The notes beneath the pieces are model-generated. The model saw only the letters and a program-made list of their open reading frames with translations. It was not told the DNA's origin and did not search any database. The position numbers were made by a program, and so were the translations under genes. Of a DNA stretch of 45,142 bases, positions 8,218 to 17,038 are shown piece after piece; within the stretch, counting starts at the first letter, position 1; each line of letters opens with the position of its first letter. Source of the stretch: Chryseobacterium sp. ISL-6 (GTDB lineage Bacteria; Bacteroidota; Bacteroidia; Flavobacteriales; Weeksellaceae); the NCBI RefSeq assembly GCF_018613715.1, contig NZ_JAGGPT010000020.1, positions 1-45,142 of the forward strand, in the 5' to 3' direction.

Positions 8218-9105
8218 ATGCATTTCAAGAGCTTAAGCGATGTACATCGTTGCAACAATTATCCAGAGCCGGAAAATCCGCTTCTTACTCTTTTTACCTG
8301 TAATCCACTTCGCAGCGTTTCTACGTACGAAGTAACCACAGACTTTTACATTATTGCTTTTAAAAAGTTCTCCTCAGGTAACATTCAATATGGTAAAACA
8401 CGTTACGATCATCAGAGTGGATCAATGTATTTTCTCAAGCCCAATCAAACCATCAAGTTAAAAGAGGTAGCCCTGGATGGTGAAGGTTTTGAAATCTGGT
8501 TTCATAAAGATTACCTAAGTGCACATCCGCTGTATTCTGCCATAGCGAGGTACGGCTTTTTCGATTACGAGCTCAATGAAGCACTGCACATGTCAACAAA
8601 AGAGGAACAGACAGTATGGGATCTTTTTAAAAAAATTGAGAGTGAACACTATAATAACCAGGATGAGTTTACCCGGGAAATTATTATTGGACATATTGAA
8701 TCGATTCTTAAGTACTCGCAAAGATTTTACAAACGCCAGTTTATCAACAGATTTATTCATGCAGGAACTATGTCTACCAAGTTTAATAATGCTTTGACCT
8801 CTTATTTTGAAAAAGGGTTCCTACAGGAAAAAGGGTTGCCAACGGTGGCATTATTGGCCAGAGAATTAAATGTGTCGCCACGTTACCTAAGCGACCTTCT
8901 AAAACAGGAAACAGGGAAAACAGCAATGGATATAATCCAAATCTTTCTAATTTCAGAAGCTAAAAATTTGCTCATCCAAGGTAATCATACAGTTAGTGAA
9001 ATTGCTTATATGTTGGGATTCGAGCATCCGCCCTATTTTTCACGCTTGTTTAAAAAAGAAACTGGGACGAGCCCCAGTCAATATATAAAAACGCATTGGA
9101 ACTAA
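8218..9105 (+). CDS. AraC-family transcriptional regulator
   Basis: A 295-residue AraC-type regulator from the start at 8218 (MHFKSLSDVHR). An ATG at 8185 in the same frame sits inside the 20-bp palindrome and adds a poorly conserved leader, so it is less likely. The first half resembles the AraC ligand arm (FKKFSSGNIQYG, FLKPNQTI). The C-terminal 100 residues hold two helix-turn-helix units, LARELNVSPRYLSDLLKQET and VSEIAYMLGFEHPPYFSRLF, then KKETGTSPSQYI. It follows the SDR at 7330 on the same strand and may regulate it. It is convergent with the CPBP gene. Confidence 0.9.
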   Translation: MHFKSLSDVHRCNNYPEPENPLLTLFTCNPLRSVSTYEVTTDFYIIAFKKFSSGNIQYGKTRYDHQSGSMYFLKPNQTIKLKEVALDGEGFEIWFHKDYLSAHPLYSAIARYGFFDYELNEALHMSTKEEQTVWDLFKKIESEHYNNQDEFTREIIIGHIESILKYSQRFYKRQFINRFIHAGTMSTKFNNALTSYFEKGFLQEKGLPTVALLARELNVSPRYLSDLLKQETGKTAMDIIQIFLISEAKNLLIQGNHTVSEIAYMLGFEHPPYFSRLFKKETGTSPSQYIKTHWN

Positions 9106-9184
9106 ATACTGAAAATACAATTTGGTTAACAAGCTCAAAACAAATCTTCCAAACCTCCTAAATATCAAAGTAATCTTCGGATAA

Positions 9185-10057
9185 TTAGGAAAGATATTCA
9201 CCTATACTGGTAAGTTCTTTTCTTCTACTCCAGAAATATATAGCCAAAACAACAATAACTGCCGGTATGACAGCTCCAAATTCATCGTAGTACCAAGCAG
9301 ACTTGGCATTAGGCTGAGTGATAGGTGTAAAGAAGCTTTGAATAAACAGATTATGGCTTGCATGCAGTAGAACTCCCGTCCACAGGCTTCCTGATTTCAT
9401 TCTGTACCAGGTAAAAATAAAACTAACCGCAGTAATTGAAATCGTGAAGCAAATCAACCCATACCATGCCGGGGTTCCGTTATTGTAACTTCCAAAAACC
9501 AATAAGGGGTAATGCCATATACCCCAAATTAGGCCAGTAGTGAGTGATACTCCTGTATAACCCATTTTTTTAGCCAATTCGGGCACCAAAAATCCACGCC
9601 AGCCAATTTCTTCTCCAAGTGCAGTTGAAATACCTGCAAACATTCCGATAACACCATTCATAATGAAAAATATAATAATAAAGAGCCAGTGTGGAAGAGT
9701 ATCCCAGCCAAATTCATGTGCTGTATCGTTTACAAATGATAGATTATAAAAATCTCCCCAACCTGCTGACCAGATAATCAGGTAAGCCACAAGAGAATAG
9801 AATAAAGGAATTAGATAACTAGACCACAGATATTTAGTCTTACCTAAATTCCATGCTAGATCTGACATCTTACGTCCTGTAAGCTTAAATGTAACGATTG
9901 TTGCCAACGCCGGACACCACATAATACCATATCCAAACATCCGACCTGCAATTCGACCCGCATTTGGGGCATTCAATGTAAGCACCCAGACAACGGAGCT
10001 GAAGATTAAAGTAAAAATTAAATAAAGTAAAATTGGATTTTGCGATCTTAATTTCAT
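9185..10057 (-). CDS. CPBP-family intramembrane metalloprotease
   Basis: A 290-residue polytopic membrane protein of the CAAX protease/bacteriocin-processing (CPBP, Abi) family. The three family motifs are present: EEIGWRG at residues 149-155 (catalytic Glu pair and Arg), WHYPL around 181-185, and HASHN at 232-236. About eight hydrophobic segments are visible. Family members cleave or process prenylated or peptide substrates in the membrane; some protect against bacteriocins. The start is followed by a membrane segment directly (MKLRSQNPILLYLIF). A GNAT gene lies upstream on the same strand with a 28-base gap, so the two may form an operon. The specific substrate is unknown. Confidence 0.9.
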   Translation of the reverse strand: MKLRSQNPILLYLIFTLIFSSVVWVLTLNAPNAGRIAGRMFGYGIMWCPALATIVTFKLTGRKMSDLAWNLGKTKYLWSSYLIPLFYSLVAYLIIWSAGWGDFYNLSFVNDTAHEFGWDTLPHWLFIIIFFIMNGVIGMFAGISTALGEEIGWRGFLVPELAKKMGYTGVSLTTGLIWGIWHYPLLVFGSYNNGTPAWYGLICFTISITAVSFIFTWYRMKSGSLWTGVLLHASHNLFIQSFFTPITQPNAKSAWYYDEFGAVIPAVIVVLAIYFWSRRKELTSIGEYLS

Positions 10058-10085
10058 AGATTTTATTTATGTTGATGATAAGTTT

Positions 10086-10484
10086 TTATGTTATTTGAAG
10101 GTTCTTTTCAAATGCTTTTCTAGAACTCCCTCTGAAAGTAACTTCGCCGCAGTAAACGTAGCCATGCTTTTCAAAAATCCGCAACATACCGATATTATCA
10201 AAGTTTGTGTCCGCTTTTATACTATAAATGTTTTTTTTAACAGCAATTTTCTCGACAAATTTCAACATGAGTTGAGCCAATCCTTTTCCTAAGTATTGTT
10301 TTGAAATTGCAACTCTGTGAAATACAACGAAGCTTGTGTTGGTAATCCATTTCCCTCTTATTATGTTGGCGTACTCAGGTTCATCATCTACCATGAACGC
10401 ACAATATCCGATAATGACATCTTCTGCGGTAAGCACATAGCCTACTACCTTCGTTAATGACTTAATCCGAATATACAAAAGCAT
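10086..10484 (-). CDS. GNAT-family N-acetyltransferase, slightly short
   Basis: A 132-residue GNAT enzyme. Visible elements are the beta4 FVVFHRVAISKQYLGKG with the acetyl-CoA-binding turn GKGLAQLMLKFVEK, and the C-terminal IKADTNFDNIGMLRIFEKHG, then YVYCGEV. The N-terminal 10-20 residues normally seen before the first helix appear short, so the true start may differ or the first helices are reduced. It ends 28 bases before the CPBP gene on the same strand. The nearest annotated families acetylate amino acids or antibiotics, but no substrate can be given. Confidence 0.8.
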   Translation of the reverse strand: MLLYIRIKSLTKVVGYVLTAEDVIIGYCAFMVDDEPEYANIIRGKWITNTSFVVFHRVAISKQYLGKGLAQLMLKFVEKIAVKKNIYSIKADTNFDNIGMLRIFEKHGYVYCGEVTFRGSSRKAFEKNLQIT

Positions 10485-10731
10485 CCTTGGCTTTATTTAA
10501 ATCGGTTGTTAAAAGTAACTAAATGAATTTGAGCCACTTTGTATCTACTAAACATTAGATTGCGAGGCAGGAAAATTCGAAGTTTCTGGTAGACAGTAGA
10601 TTACTCCAATTTACCGGTTATCATATTCAAACCAATTATTTTACGAGAAATAGGATCCTAGAGATCGTACATAACTAGCTAAAATACATCATTCCTGAAG
10701 ACTATTCCAATACATACATTGAATTACAAAC

Positions 10732-11220
10732 TTATATCGCCTTATTAATCCTTTTTTGCTTCCGGAATTGCAAAACAGAACCTACAATAAATAAAATTAA
10801 CAGTAAAAGAAGTGTTTTGCCAATCAAAGGGTCTGTTGGTCCTGTTGCTATTGGATGTCCTACTGGAACACGGGTAAAGGTTTCATTAACGGTAGGAATC
10901 AAAGATAGGAAAAGACTAAAGGAAAGAAAAAAGTTCTCGATAAAACGTGATCGGTTATTTCCCCGCTTTTTTACATGGAGAAAATACGAGACTGAAATCA
11001 AAACTACAATCAGTAATGCTAAAATATGTCCCGGATTAATTCCTTTAATACTTGATAAGCCTAAAGCAGTTAGCGAAGCAGTTAAAGTACAATAAAAATA
11101 AATCTTTCCACCTAATTTTTCAAGATCTATTTTACCGACTTTTATTAGAGATCCAACGGCTGCAATAATAGCTACAACACCTATTACGGTATGAAAAATA
11201 CCCAAATGTGATAAACCCAT
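10732..11220 (-). CDS. Small membrane protein under a shared AraC-like operator
   Basis: A 162-residue protein with about four membrane segments (GIFHTVIGVVAIIAAVGSLI, a central ALGL/ILALLIVVLISVSYF pair, FFLSFSLFLSLIP, and LLLLLILFIVGSVLQF) and a basic C-terminus. It resembles uncharacterised small integral membrane proteins of Bacteroidetes (DUF2306-like), but the family assignment is weak. Its upstream region carries copy A of the element shared with the OsmC and 56-aa-gene units (11259-11319), which places it in the same regulon. Nothing in the sequence shows a catalytic role. Confidence 0.75.
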   Translation of the reverse strand: MGLSHLGIFHTVIGVVAIIAAVGSLIKVGKIDLEKLGGKIYFYCTLTASLTALGLSSIKGINPGHILALLIVVLISVSYFLHVKKRGNNRSRFIENFFLSFSLFLSLIPTVNETFTRVPVGHPIATGPTDPLIGKTLLLLLILFIVGSVLQFRKQKRINKAI

Positions 11221-11258
11221 AATGTTAAAATTTTAATATCTAATTTGTTATTGCAAAA

Positions 11259-11319
11259 TTGCAATGTCAAAAATGGAATAGCTTTATTTATTAGCTCAAT
11301 TTTTTGTCAATATAGTTCA
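11259..11319 (-). promoter_or_regulatory. Shared AraC-like operator/promoter, copy A
   Basis: TTGCAA at 11259-11264, then 31 bases, then TCAATT at 11296-11301. The direct repeats are TTAGCTCA at 11291-11298 and ATAGTTCA at 11312-11319, starting 21 bases apart. The element ends 38 bases before the minus-strand start at 11220. Spacing is identical to copies B and C; sequence identity is lower than between B and C. Confidence 0.65.
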
Positions 11320-11428
11320 ACGTAAATTTAGGTTCAGAGGGTTAGGTTACAAATGATAAAATACCATTTCAAAGGTGTTATAGTGATGATTGTGTTGACT
11401 ATAGCATGTAGGCGAATTGATGTCGGTA

Positions 11429-12262
11429 TTAATAATCTGTTGATTTTGTCAATGTTTCCCATTGCTTATAGTTTGTATTCAGGAGTTCTAGTTTATTGAA
11501 TGCGCGCGTATAGGCATCGCTAGCCAAGAGCAAATACAATGGAGGCTTATCCATTTCTGCAATTTGCATCATCACCTTTGCTGCTTTCTCAGGATCTCCA
11601 GCCTGAGTTCCACTCATTTCAGCAAAACGCTCCTGTGCAGCACGAATGCTTGCATAAGCATCTATTTTATTTTTGGACAAAACAAGTGAATCAGGATTAT
11701 TGAAGTTTGTGCGAAAAGATCCCGGAGCAATAAGTGTGACATTAATACCTAATGTATTAACATCTTCTGCTAAAACTTCGGTAAGTCCAATTACGGCATG
11801 CTTTGTAGCACTGTAAACTGACCACCCGGTGGTTGGTGCAATCCCTGCAATAGAAGAAATATTAATTATGTGACCCGAATTCTTTTTACGCATAATAGGT
11901 AAAACATGACGGATAACATTCACCATACCGAATACATTGACGTCAAAACTATTACGAACTTCTTTGTCTGTGAGTTCTTCCATCGTACCACCAATACCAT
12001 AACCTGCATTATTTACCACTACATCGATTCTACCGAATTTTTGGTAGGTCATATTAATAGATGAGGATACAGCTTCATCATTAACTAATTCTACCTCTAA
12101 GGGCAGAAACGAATCACCTTTGAAGTTCACGGCATCAATAAGGCTTTTAACATTACGGGAAGTTGCTGCCACTTTATGACCAGTTTGTAATAATTGTTTA
12201 ACCAAAGTTAGTCCCATGCCTTTTGATGCACCAGTGACAAACCATACTTTTTTATTTTCCAT
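11429..12262 (-). CDS. Short-chain dehydrogenase/reductase (SDR)
   Basis: A 277-residue classical SDR. It opens with the cofactor motif TGASKGMG at residues 10-17, then VVVNNAGYGIGG, the catalytic Ser in HIINISSIAG, and the Tyr/Lys pair in YSATKHAVIGLTE. The C-terminal half contains the ALA-type substrate loop and a helix ending KQWETL, also seen in many AraC-linked Bacteroidetes SDRs. A TACCTTTG -7-like box lies upstream on the minus strand near 12350. The AraC gene at 12410 is directly upstream on the same strand, an arrangement in which the AraC usually controls the SDR. The substrate is unknown. Confidence 0.92.
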   Translation of the reverse strand: MENKKVWFVTGASKGMGLTLVKQLLQTGHKVAATSRNVKSLIDAVNFKGDSFLPLEVELVNDEAVSSSINMTYQKFGRIDVVVNNAGYGIGGTMEELTDKEVRNSFDVNVFGMVNVIRHVLPIMRKKNSGHIINISSIAGIAPTTGWSVYSATKHAVIGLTEVLAEDVNTLGINVTLIAPGSFRTNFNNPDSLVLSKNKIDAYASIRAAQERFAEMSGTQAGDPEKAAKVMMQIAEMDKPPLYLLLASDAYTRAFNKLELLNTNYKQWETLTKSTDY

Positions 12263-12409
12263 ATCTTTACTTTAGATGTTATAGAAGTTTTTGTTTGAAC
12301 CATTTTCAGATCGTTGAATTAATCGATAATCAACAATTTTATTTCTGAACAAAGGTATATCATAGGAAAGGTCGGTCTTTTCTATAAATCAAACAGATAA
12401 TATCGAAAT

Positions 12410-13315
12410 TCAAACAAATCTTACAGAGGTGGGTGTGATACCATTGTGCTTCTTAAAAAAGTAAGTAAAATGTGATGGCTGAGTGAAGCCTAAGCAATAG
12501 CTGATCTCAGAAATATTCCAATCAGTATATTTCAATAATGCAGTTGCTTCGGCTAAGATTCTGTCAGCAATATGTTCTGTGGTCGTTTTGCCTGTTGTAA
12601 GCCGGACAGCTCGGTTAAGATGATTTACATGCAATCCAAGTTTCTCAGCAAAATCTTTTGCTGAACGCATTTTCACGAAATTTTCAGGCGAATTTATTGG
12701 AAATTGACATTCCAATAAATGGGTAAAAATAGATGTGATTCTCGCATTTGTATCCGGATGATGATATAATTGCTCATTCGGTTCCATCTTCATAGCCAAA
12801 TGGATGATTTCACCAACGTAATTGCGTAGCAAATCATATTTTAATTTATAGCTGGATTTGTTTTCTGCCAGCATTTTCTCAAATAAGGAAACCACTTCCT
12901 GTTGCTGCTGTTCACTTAAGCGATATACTGGTTTTCCCCCTGGAATAAAGACAGGTAGATCATGCACCCCCTTCCTTTGACTTTCTGTGAAAAATGATTC
13001 TTTAAAAACACAAAAAAAACCATCAGCATTTGTTTCCAGACGTTCAAACCGATAAGGAACAGAAGGATTAAAAAATAGAAGCGTGTAACCATCGATAGCG
13101 ATACTTTTATCTGCATAATGGCAACGATGTTTTCCTTTTATAACCATGATCTTAAAAAAATCATACCGTGCATAGATCGCGTGTGCATTATTTGCTATAG
13201 TATCTGCCAAGCAAAAAACATTGAATTCCCCTGCACCTATTGGCGGAAGGGTTGGCATTTCACTAAACTTGCTAAAATAAAATGATTCAAGGTTTTTGTT
13301 ATTAGACATAAACAA
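12410..13315 (-). CDS. AraC-family transcriptional regulator
   Basis: A 301-residue AraC-type regulator. An N-terminal cupin-like region (CHYADKSIAIDGYTLLFFNP and the FCVFKESFF segment typical of the Bacteroidetes branch) is followed by a helical linker and the C-terminal double helix-turn-helix: FAEKLGLHVNHLNRAVRLTT and ISEISYCLGFTQPSHFTYFF, then KKHNGITPTSVR. M3 (13309) is an equally good start. It lies upstream of an SDR on the same strand and close to the set of three shared operators, so it is a candidate regulator of that set. No ligand is indicated. Confidence 0.9.
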   Translation of the reverse strand: MFMSNNKNLESFYFSKFSEMPTLPPIGAGEFNVFCLADTIANNAHAIYARYDFFKIMVIKGKHRCHYADKSIAIDGYTLLFFNPSVPYRFERLETNADGFFCVFKESFFTESQRKGVHDLPVFIPGGKPVYRLSEQQQQEVVSLFEKMLAENKSSYKLKYDLLRNYVGEIIHLAMKMEPNEQLYHHPDTNARITSIFTHLLECQFPINSPENFVKMRSAKDFAEKLGLHVNHLNRAVRLTTGKTTTEHIADRILAEATALLKYTDWNISEISYCLGFTQPSHFTYFFKKHNGITPTSVRFV

Positions 13316-13423
13316 ATTTAATAAATCATTATTTATTATTTACCATCACCCCAATGATCTTTGACGTGAAAAACGGCTAATGTCCATCAACAAAGATTAA
13401 TACTAAATAAAGGCTTATTGATC

Positions 13424-14281
13424 CTACTGTTGTTTATTTAGACTAGCCCGATAATTGGTTGGAGAAGCGCCATATTTCTCGTGAAAACTCTTCGTAAAAT
13501 TCGCCAGATCATTAAAACCACATTCAAAGGCAATATCTGTAATACGGTTATCAGAAACCAAAAGCAGTTCCACAGCTTTTTCAAGCCTTTTGGCTTTAAT
13601 ATAATTAGCGGGAGAGTCATTGTACAATTTTGTAAATTCTCTTTTAAACGATGAAACACTTAAATTGGTTTTACGTGCCAGATCTCCTATACCCAATTGT
13701 GTAAATAAGTTTGCTTCAATTATTTGTTTGAAAGTATAGGTAATTGGTGAAAAAAGTTGAGATAATACGACTTGTATACTTTCAGCATTCCGTGTTTGAG
13801 AGAGTAATAAGATTATTTCTTTCAATTTTAAAATCAAAATATCATCACTTACCAGAGATGGATTTTCAAAATAAAACAGAAGCCCTTCAATATATTTTTG
13901 TATCAAAAAGTCGTTATTTATCTTTTCACTTGATAAATTAGATATCGCATTTCGTGGTTGCTGGAGCAATAGAGGAAGCTCTCTTTCATATATTTTCTTT
14001 AAAATATCAGGATGGAAAGTAATTATTACAAGCTCACCATTACTGTTTGAATTTGAATTGTGTATCTGTTTTCCTGAGCTTATACAATTTAGGAATAACG
14101 AATAATTTGTAGGAATACTTACATGATCGTCGTCAAATTGATATTGCATCTCACCTTCTAGCATATACAAAAAGCAGGCCTGCTCTGCAACAGGAAAAGT
14201 AAATTCAAATGGTGCTTTTAATACTATTTTTTGGATGAATGATTTTCCAAACAAATCAATTTTTCTATAGTCGGTAACCAT
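13424..14281 (-). CDS. AraC-family transcriptional regulator
   Basis: A 285-residue AraC-type regulator. The N-terminal arm has FPVAEQACFLYMLEGEMQYQ and the cupin-like turn after it; the middle is helical. The DNA-binding domain shows IGDLARKTNLSVSSFKREFT for the first helix-turn-helix and ITDIAFECGFNDLANFTKSF for the second, then EKYGASPTNYR. This branch often senses oxidants or small organics in Flavobacteria. It sits between operator copies A and B and about 200 bases from the OsmC gene, making it the other candidate for the activator of the three-copy element. Its own upstream region does not carry the repeats. Confidence 0.9.
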   Translation of the reverse strand: MVTDYRKIDLFGKSFIQKIVLKAPFEFTFPVAEQACFLYMLEGEMQYQFDDDHVSIPTNYSLFLNCISSGKQIHNSNSNSNGELVIITFHPDILKKIYERELPLLLQQPRNAISNLSSEKINNDFLIQKYIEGLLFYFENPSLVSDDILILKLKEIILLLSQTRNAESIQVVLSQLFSPITYTFKQIIEANLFTQLGIGDLARKTNLSVSSFKREFTKLYNDSPANYIKAKRLEKAVELLLVSDNRITDIAFECGFNDLANFTKSFHEKYGASPTNYRASLNKQQ

Positions 14282-14487
14282 TATTTCAAATATTTTTAGT
14301 TATAATTCAAGTTATATTTATCTGTTTATTATGTGGCTGGTAAATTCAATTAACAACAGACGCCTATACCTTGATACAATGTGAAATTAAATGCAAAATG
14401 CTCATTCAACACTATGCCAAATATAAGCAATAATGCTGAACGAGACACTGATACATCATGGAGAAATCCAATATCAAACTGGAACTA

Positions 14488-14904
14488 TTAGGACACAAGA
14501 TGGGCTTCTGAACTCACAGGTATCTTCAATACTTTAGAAATTAAACAATTCTGCTCGGCTTCTTTTGTAACGGCTTCAAATTCTTCTGTGCTAATGCCCG
14601 ATACTTTTCCGGTAATTGAAAGGTGCACAGATGTGATACCAAAACCTTCCATTGATACAATAGCTTCCGTATCCAATGATTTTGGGGTCAGGCCTTTTTC
14701 TGTTAAGGCAAAACTAACTGCCATTGTAAAACATCCTGCATGTGCCGCTGCTAATAACTCTTCTGGATTTGTACCCTTTTCTTCTCCTGTAAAACGGGTT
14801 TTAAAACTATAGTTTGTTCTGTTTAAAATCTCGCTTTGCGTAGTTAGCTCGCCTTTGCCTTCTTTTATACTACCTGTCCAATGTGCTTTTGCTGTTCGTT
14901 TCAT
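14488..14904 (-). CDS. OsmC-family peroxiredoxin
   Basis: A 138-residue OsmC/Ohr-superfamily protein that reduces organic or fatty-acid hydroperoxides through two cysteines. It has the OsmC opening KRTAKAHWTGSIKEGKGELT, the first redox Cys at residue 58 in AAAHAGCFTMAVS, and the second Cys at residue 120 in AEQNCLISKVL. Spacing and length are typical of the OsmC rather than the Ohr branch. Copy B of the shared operator begins 45 bases upstream of its start (14950-15010). This ties a peroxide-defence enzyme to the membrane protein and hydrolase units, suggesting a stress or solvent-type stimulus. Confidence 0.92.
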   Translation of the reverse strand: MKRTAKAHWTGSIKEGKGELTTQSEILNRTNYSFKTRFTGEEKGTNPEELLAAAHAGCFTMAVSFALTEKGLTPKSLDTEAIVSMEGFGITSVHLSITGKVSGISTEEFEAVTKEAEQNCLISKVLKIPVSSEAHLVS

Positions 14905-14949
14905 TTTTTTTTTATTAAATTTTTATATGCCAATATTGACAATACAAAA

Positions 14950-15010
14950 TTGCAATACAAAAAATAGAGAGGTTTTGTGAATCAGGTCAATTATTTGGAA
15001 TTTTAGCTCA
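14950..15010 (-). promoter_or_regulatory. Shared AraC-like operator/promoter, copy B
   Basis: TTGCAA at 14950-14955, 31 bases, then TCAATT at 14987. The direct repeats TCAGGTCA (14982-14989) and TTAGCTCA (15003-15010) start 21 bases apart. It shares GTTTTGTGAATCAG and AATTAT..TGG with copy C and lies 45 bases upstream of the OsmC start. Confidence 0.75.
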
Positions 15011-15268
15011 ATCTTTAGTTGAATGCATTTATGAGTATTTTTCCTGTTTTCTTTTGGGGTTAAACCGTTAAAGTAGTTTGCTGATAAATGTTGTACATTT
15101 TGTATACTGTAATAAAAGAAACCGTGATAGTTAATTTTACACTTTAAAAATTAGGAATTAAGTTGATTCCATGCGGTCCCCCGGGAGAAGACTCCTTAAG
15201 GATTGTTAATTGCCTCTCCGTTTGAAGATGTCGATTTTAGAAAATGAAACGCAGTAATCAAATGGTGA

Positions 15269-15308
15269 TTAAAAAAAGCCCAATTCAAATGAATTAGGCT
15301 TTTTTTCT
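15269..15308. terminator. Bidirectional terminator after the hydrolase unit
   Basis: A run of A then AAGCC, an inner ATTC/GAAT stem, GGCTT and seven T: an interrupted but strong hairpin between the hydrolase (ending at 15355, minus) and the OsmC unit. Confidence 0.8.
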
Positions 15309-15354
15309 TAAATTTTGTGAGATTGACTATATTTTTTTTATAAAAGATACATTA

Positions 15355-16183
15355 TTACTGTTTTATTATTGTATTAATGATATGAACCAGTTCATTAGGT
15401 TTAGAAAGAAAAGGACTGTGTCCAGCTTCAATTTTGTAAGTATTGGTAATATTCGCTTCAGTTGCCATTTGTTGCTGAAAAGGATAACTAATCGCTTTGT
15501 CTTCGGTAGTATAGATGTAGTATTTATTAACTATAGTATTATAGATATCTTTACTATAATTTAATGGAGTTCCAGCAGCAACTACCGGTTCAGGACGAAG
15601 TTTGTTTACCAATAAATCTATGTCTTCATTTGAACCGTCATTACAAAAGATCTTTCGTATATTTATTTCTGCGTTTGCAATAGTGACCGCACTTCCATCG
15701 GCTGAAAACTCCAATGCAGAAGGAATCAACGTTCCAGAATCCATTGCCGAATAATCAAATACACTACTTCCACTTTTAGGAATGAATCCGGCAACGTTGA
15801 TTAATTTTTCTATTTTTTGAGGCAGCTTGGCCGCAGCTTGTGTCACTATAGCCCCCACCTAAGCTATGTCCTATCAGAACAACCGGTGTATTTAACCCAT
15901 CAATAACATCTGTTACTTGTTTTACATATCCATCAAAAGTTATTTCTGAAATAGGTGTTTGATCATTTCCATGGCCAGCTAATTCAACAAGTACAACCTT
16001 GTTTCCTTCTGCTTCCAAGGATGTTTTTACCTTATCCCATACGAAAGATGCCTGCCAGGCCCCATGCACCAGTACAAAAGTTGAGCGATGTTCCGTTGTA
16101 ATAGGGTCATCGTCATCCTTAGAACAAGAATTTAATATTAAAACAAATATCAATATAGGCACAATGTATTTTAATAATTTCAT
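15355..16183 (-). pseudogene. Alpha/beta hydrolase lipoprotein with a single-base frameshift
   Basis: Joined across one frameshift, the gene encodes about 275 residues. A lipoprotein signal MKLLKYIVPILIFVLILNSC places Cys at residue 20. The hydrolase core follows: FVLVHGAWQASFVWDKV, the nucleophile elbow GHSLGG with Ser at 107, then after the shift AIVTQAAAKLPQKIEKLI and the catalytic His in KIEAGHSPFLSKP near the end. The frame breaks in a five-base C run at 15852-15856; four bases would restore GGAIV. It resembles salicylate-esterase or alkyl-esterase-like hydrolases. It follows the 56-aa gene by 22 bases and so belongs to operator copy C's transcription unit. The break may be a sequencing error. 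Confidence 0.8.
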
Positions 16184-16205
16184 TTTGTTTGATCTTTAAT
16201 ATTGA

Positions 16206-16376
16206 TTAATTACAATTTGTTATAAAAGCATCTTTAGCTTTTTTTCGGTTTGGTTTAGTGGGACTACACCAGTTGGTTCCGTTACCAACTCTGCTAATTT
16301 CTGCTGAATGCTGTACAAATGCACTTAACGAAAACTCAAATAAGCTTGACTTAAGCTCTGGTTTTAAATTTTTCAT
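16206..16376 (-). CDS. Small 56-residue protein leading the hydrolase unit
   Basis: A 56-codon frame from ATG at 16376 to TAA at 16206, starting MKNLKPELKSSLFEFSLSAF and ending with a basic stretch (SPTKPNRKKAKDAF). No family is recognised. It has two cysteines and no signal peptide. The strongest support is positional: its start lies 44 bases from the TTGCAA of operator copy C, almost the same as OsmC from copy B (45), whereas the hydrolase start is about 240 bases away. The hydrolase follows after 22 bases. It may be a leader peptide, a regulatory small protein, or a partner of the hydrolase. Confidence 0.55.
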   Translation of the reverse strand: MKNLKPELKSSLFEFSLSAFVQHSAEISRVGNGTNWCSPTKPNRKKAKDAFITNCN

Positions 16377-16420
16377 TGTCTAATTAAATAGTTTGTTAGG
16401 TCACTATTGACAATGCAAAG

Positions 16421-16481
16421 TTGCAACATGAAAAAGAGAGGAGTTTTGTGAATCAGCTCAATTATCTGGCAATTTGGGTCA
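16421..16481 (-). promoter_or_regulatory. Shared AraC-like operator/promoter, copy C
   Basis: TTGCAA at 16421-16426, 31 bases, then TCAATT at 16458. The direct repeats TCAGCTCA (16453-16460) and TTGGGTCA (16474-16481) start 21 bases apart. It shares ATTGACAAT-CAAA-TTGCAA and GTTTTGTGAATCAG with copy B, and lies 44 bases upstream of the 56-aa gene. Confidence 0.75.
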
Positions 16482-17038
16482 GAATGAATAGATTTTGTCA
16501 TTTAAATTATTGCCCTTTCTTTTTTTATTGTGTCAGATTTCAATATATTCAATGTAGGAGTTAATACAGAGATATAGCTCATCATTTTCATTCACTTCTA
16601 GTATCGTAAGTATACACATTATCAGGTATAACTCTCCTAGCTAAGTAAGTTTTTGCACTTATTTTTGCTACTATAATAAATTTAAAACACCATTCATGTA
16701 TATGATCAAAACAAACTGTAACAATTCTCTGAAATTACTTATACCCATTTATCTTGCAAACTTTCTTTTGGTCAATAAACAATTATTGAATAACTTTAAA
16801 AGTGCGGCAAAGTTTATTTTGCCGCACTTTTTAAAGCATTCTTACGATCATATAGCTTTGCAAAAAAAAACTTTGAAATAAGTTCTATAAAAGTTTGATT
16901 ATAACTGCCAAATTAAGTATTTCATTTTAGCAAGCCAAAAACACAAATCTGGAAAACATTGAATAATGACGTTCAATACTTTTATTTATCAGCAGTATAT
17001 TTTAAAATAATCTAAGTTAATATTATATCTCAATCTTA
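16482..17038. other. Intergenic region, no gene seen
   Basis: AT-rich sequence between the 56-aa gene's operator and the end of the M1 peptidase. Apart from the terminator at 16798-16832, nothing was recognised. A 61-codon plus-strand frame (16696-16881) runs through that hairpin and is not called. Confidence 0.5.
16798..16832. terminator. Strong bidirectional terminator
   Basis: AAAAGTGCGGCAAA and TTTTGCCGCACTTTTT form a perfect stem of about 14 pairs around GTTTA, flanked by A and T runs. It serves the M1 peptidase on the minus strand, about 200 bases downstream of its stop. Confidence 0.85.

Larger units (their letters stand above)
14905..15354. other. Intergenic region with operator copy B and a terminator
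   Basis: The 450 bases between OsmC and the hydrolase hold operator copy B at 14950-15010 and the bidirectional terminator at 15269-15308. The middle part, about 15015-15265, shows no frame or structure beyond short palindromes such as TCCTTAAGGA. Confidence 0.6.

Noticed and set aside
16696..16881. 61-codon plus-strand frame
   Set aside because: Runs through the strong terminator hairpin at 16798-16832 and has no recognisable content.
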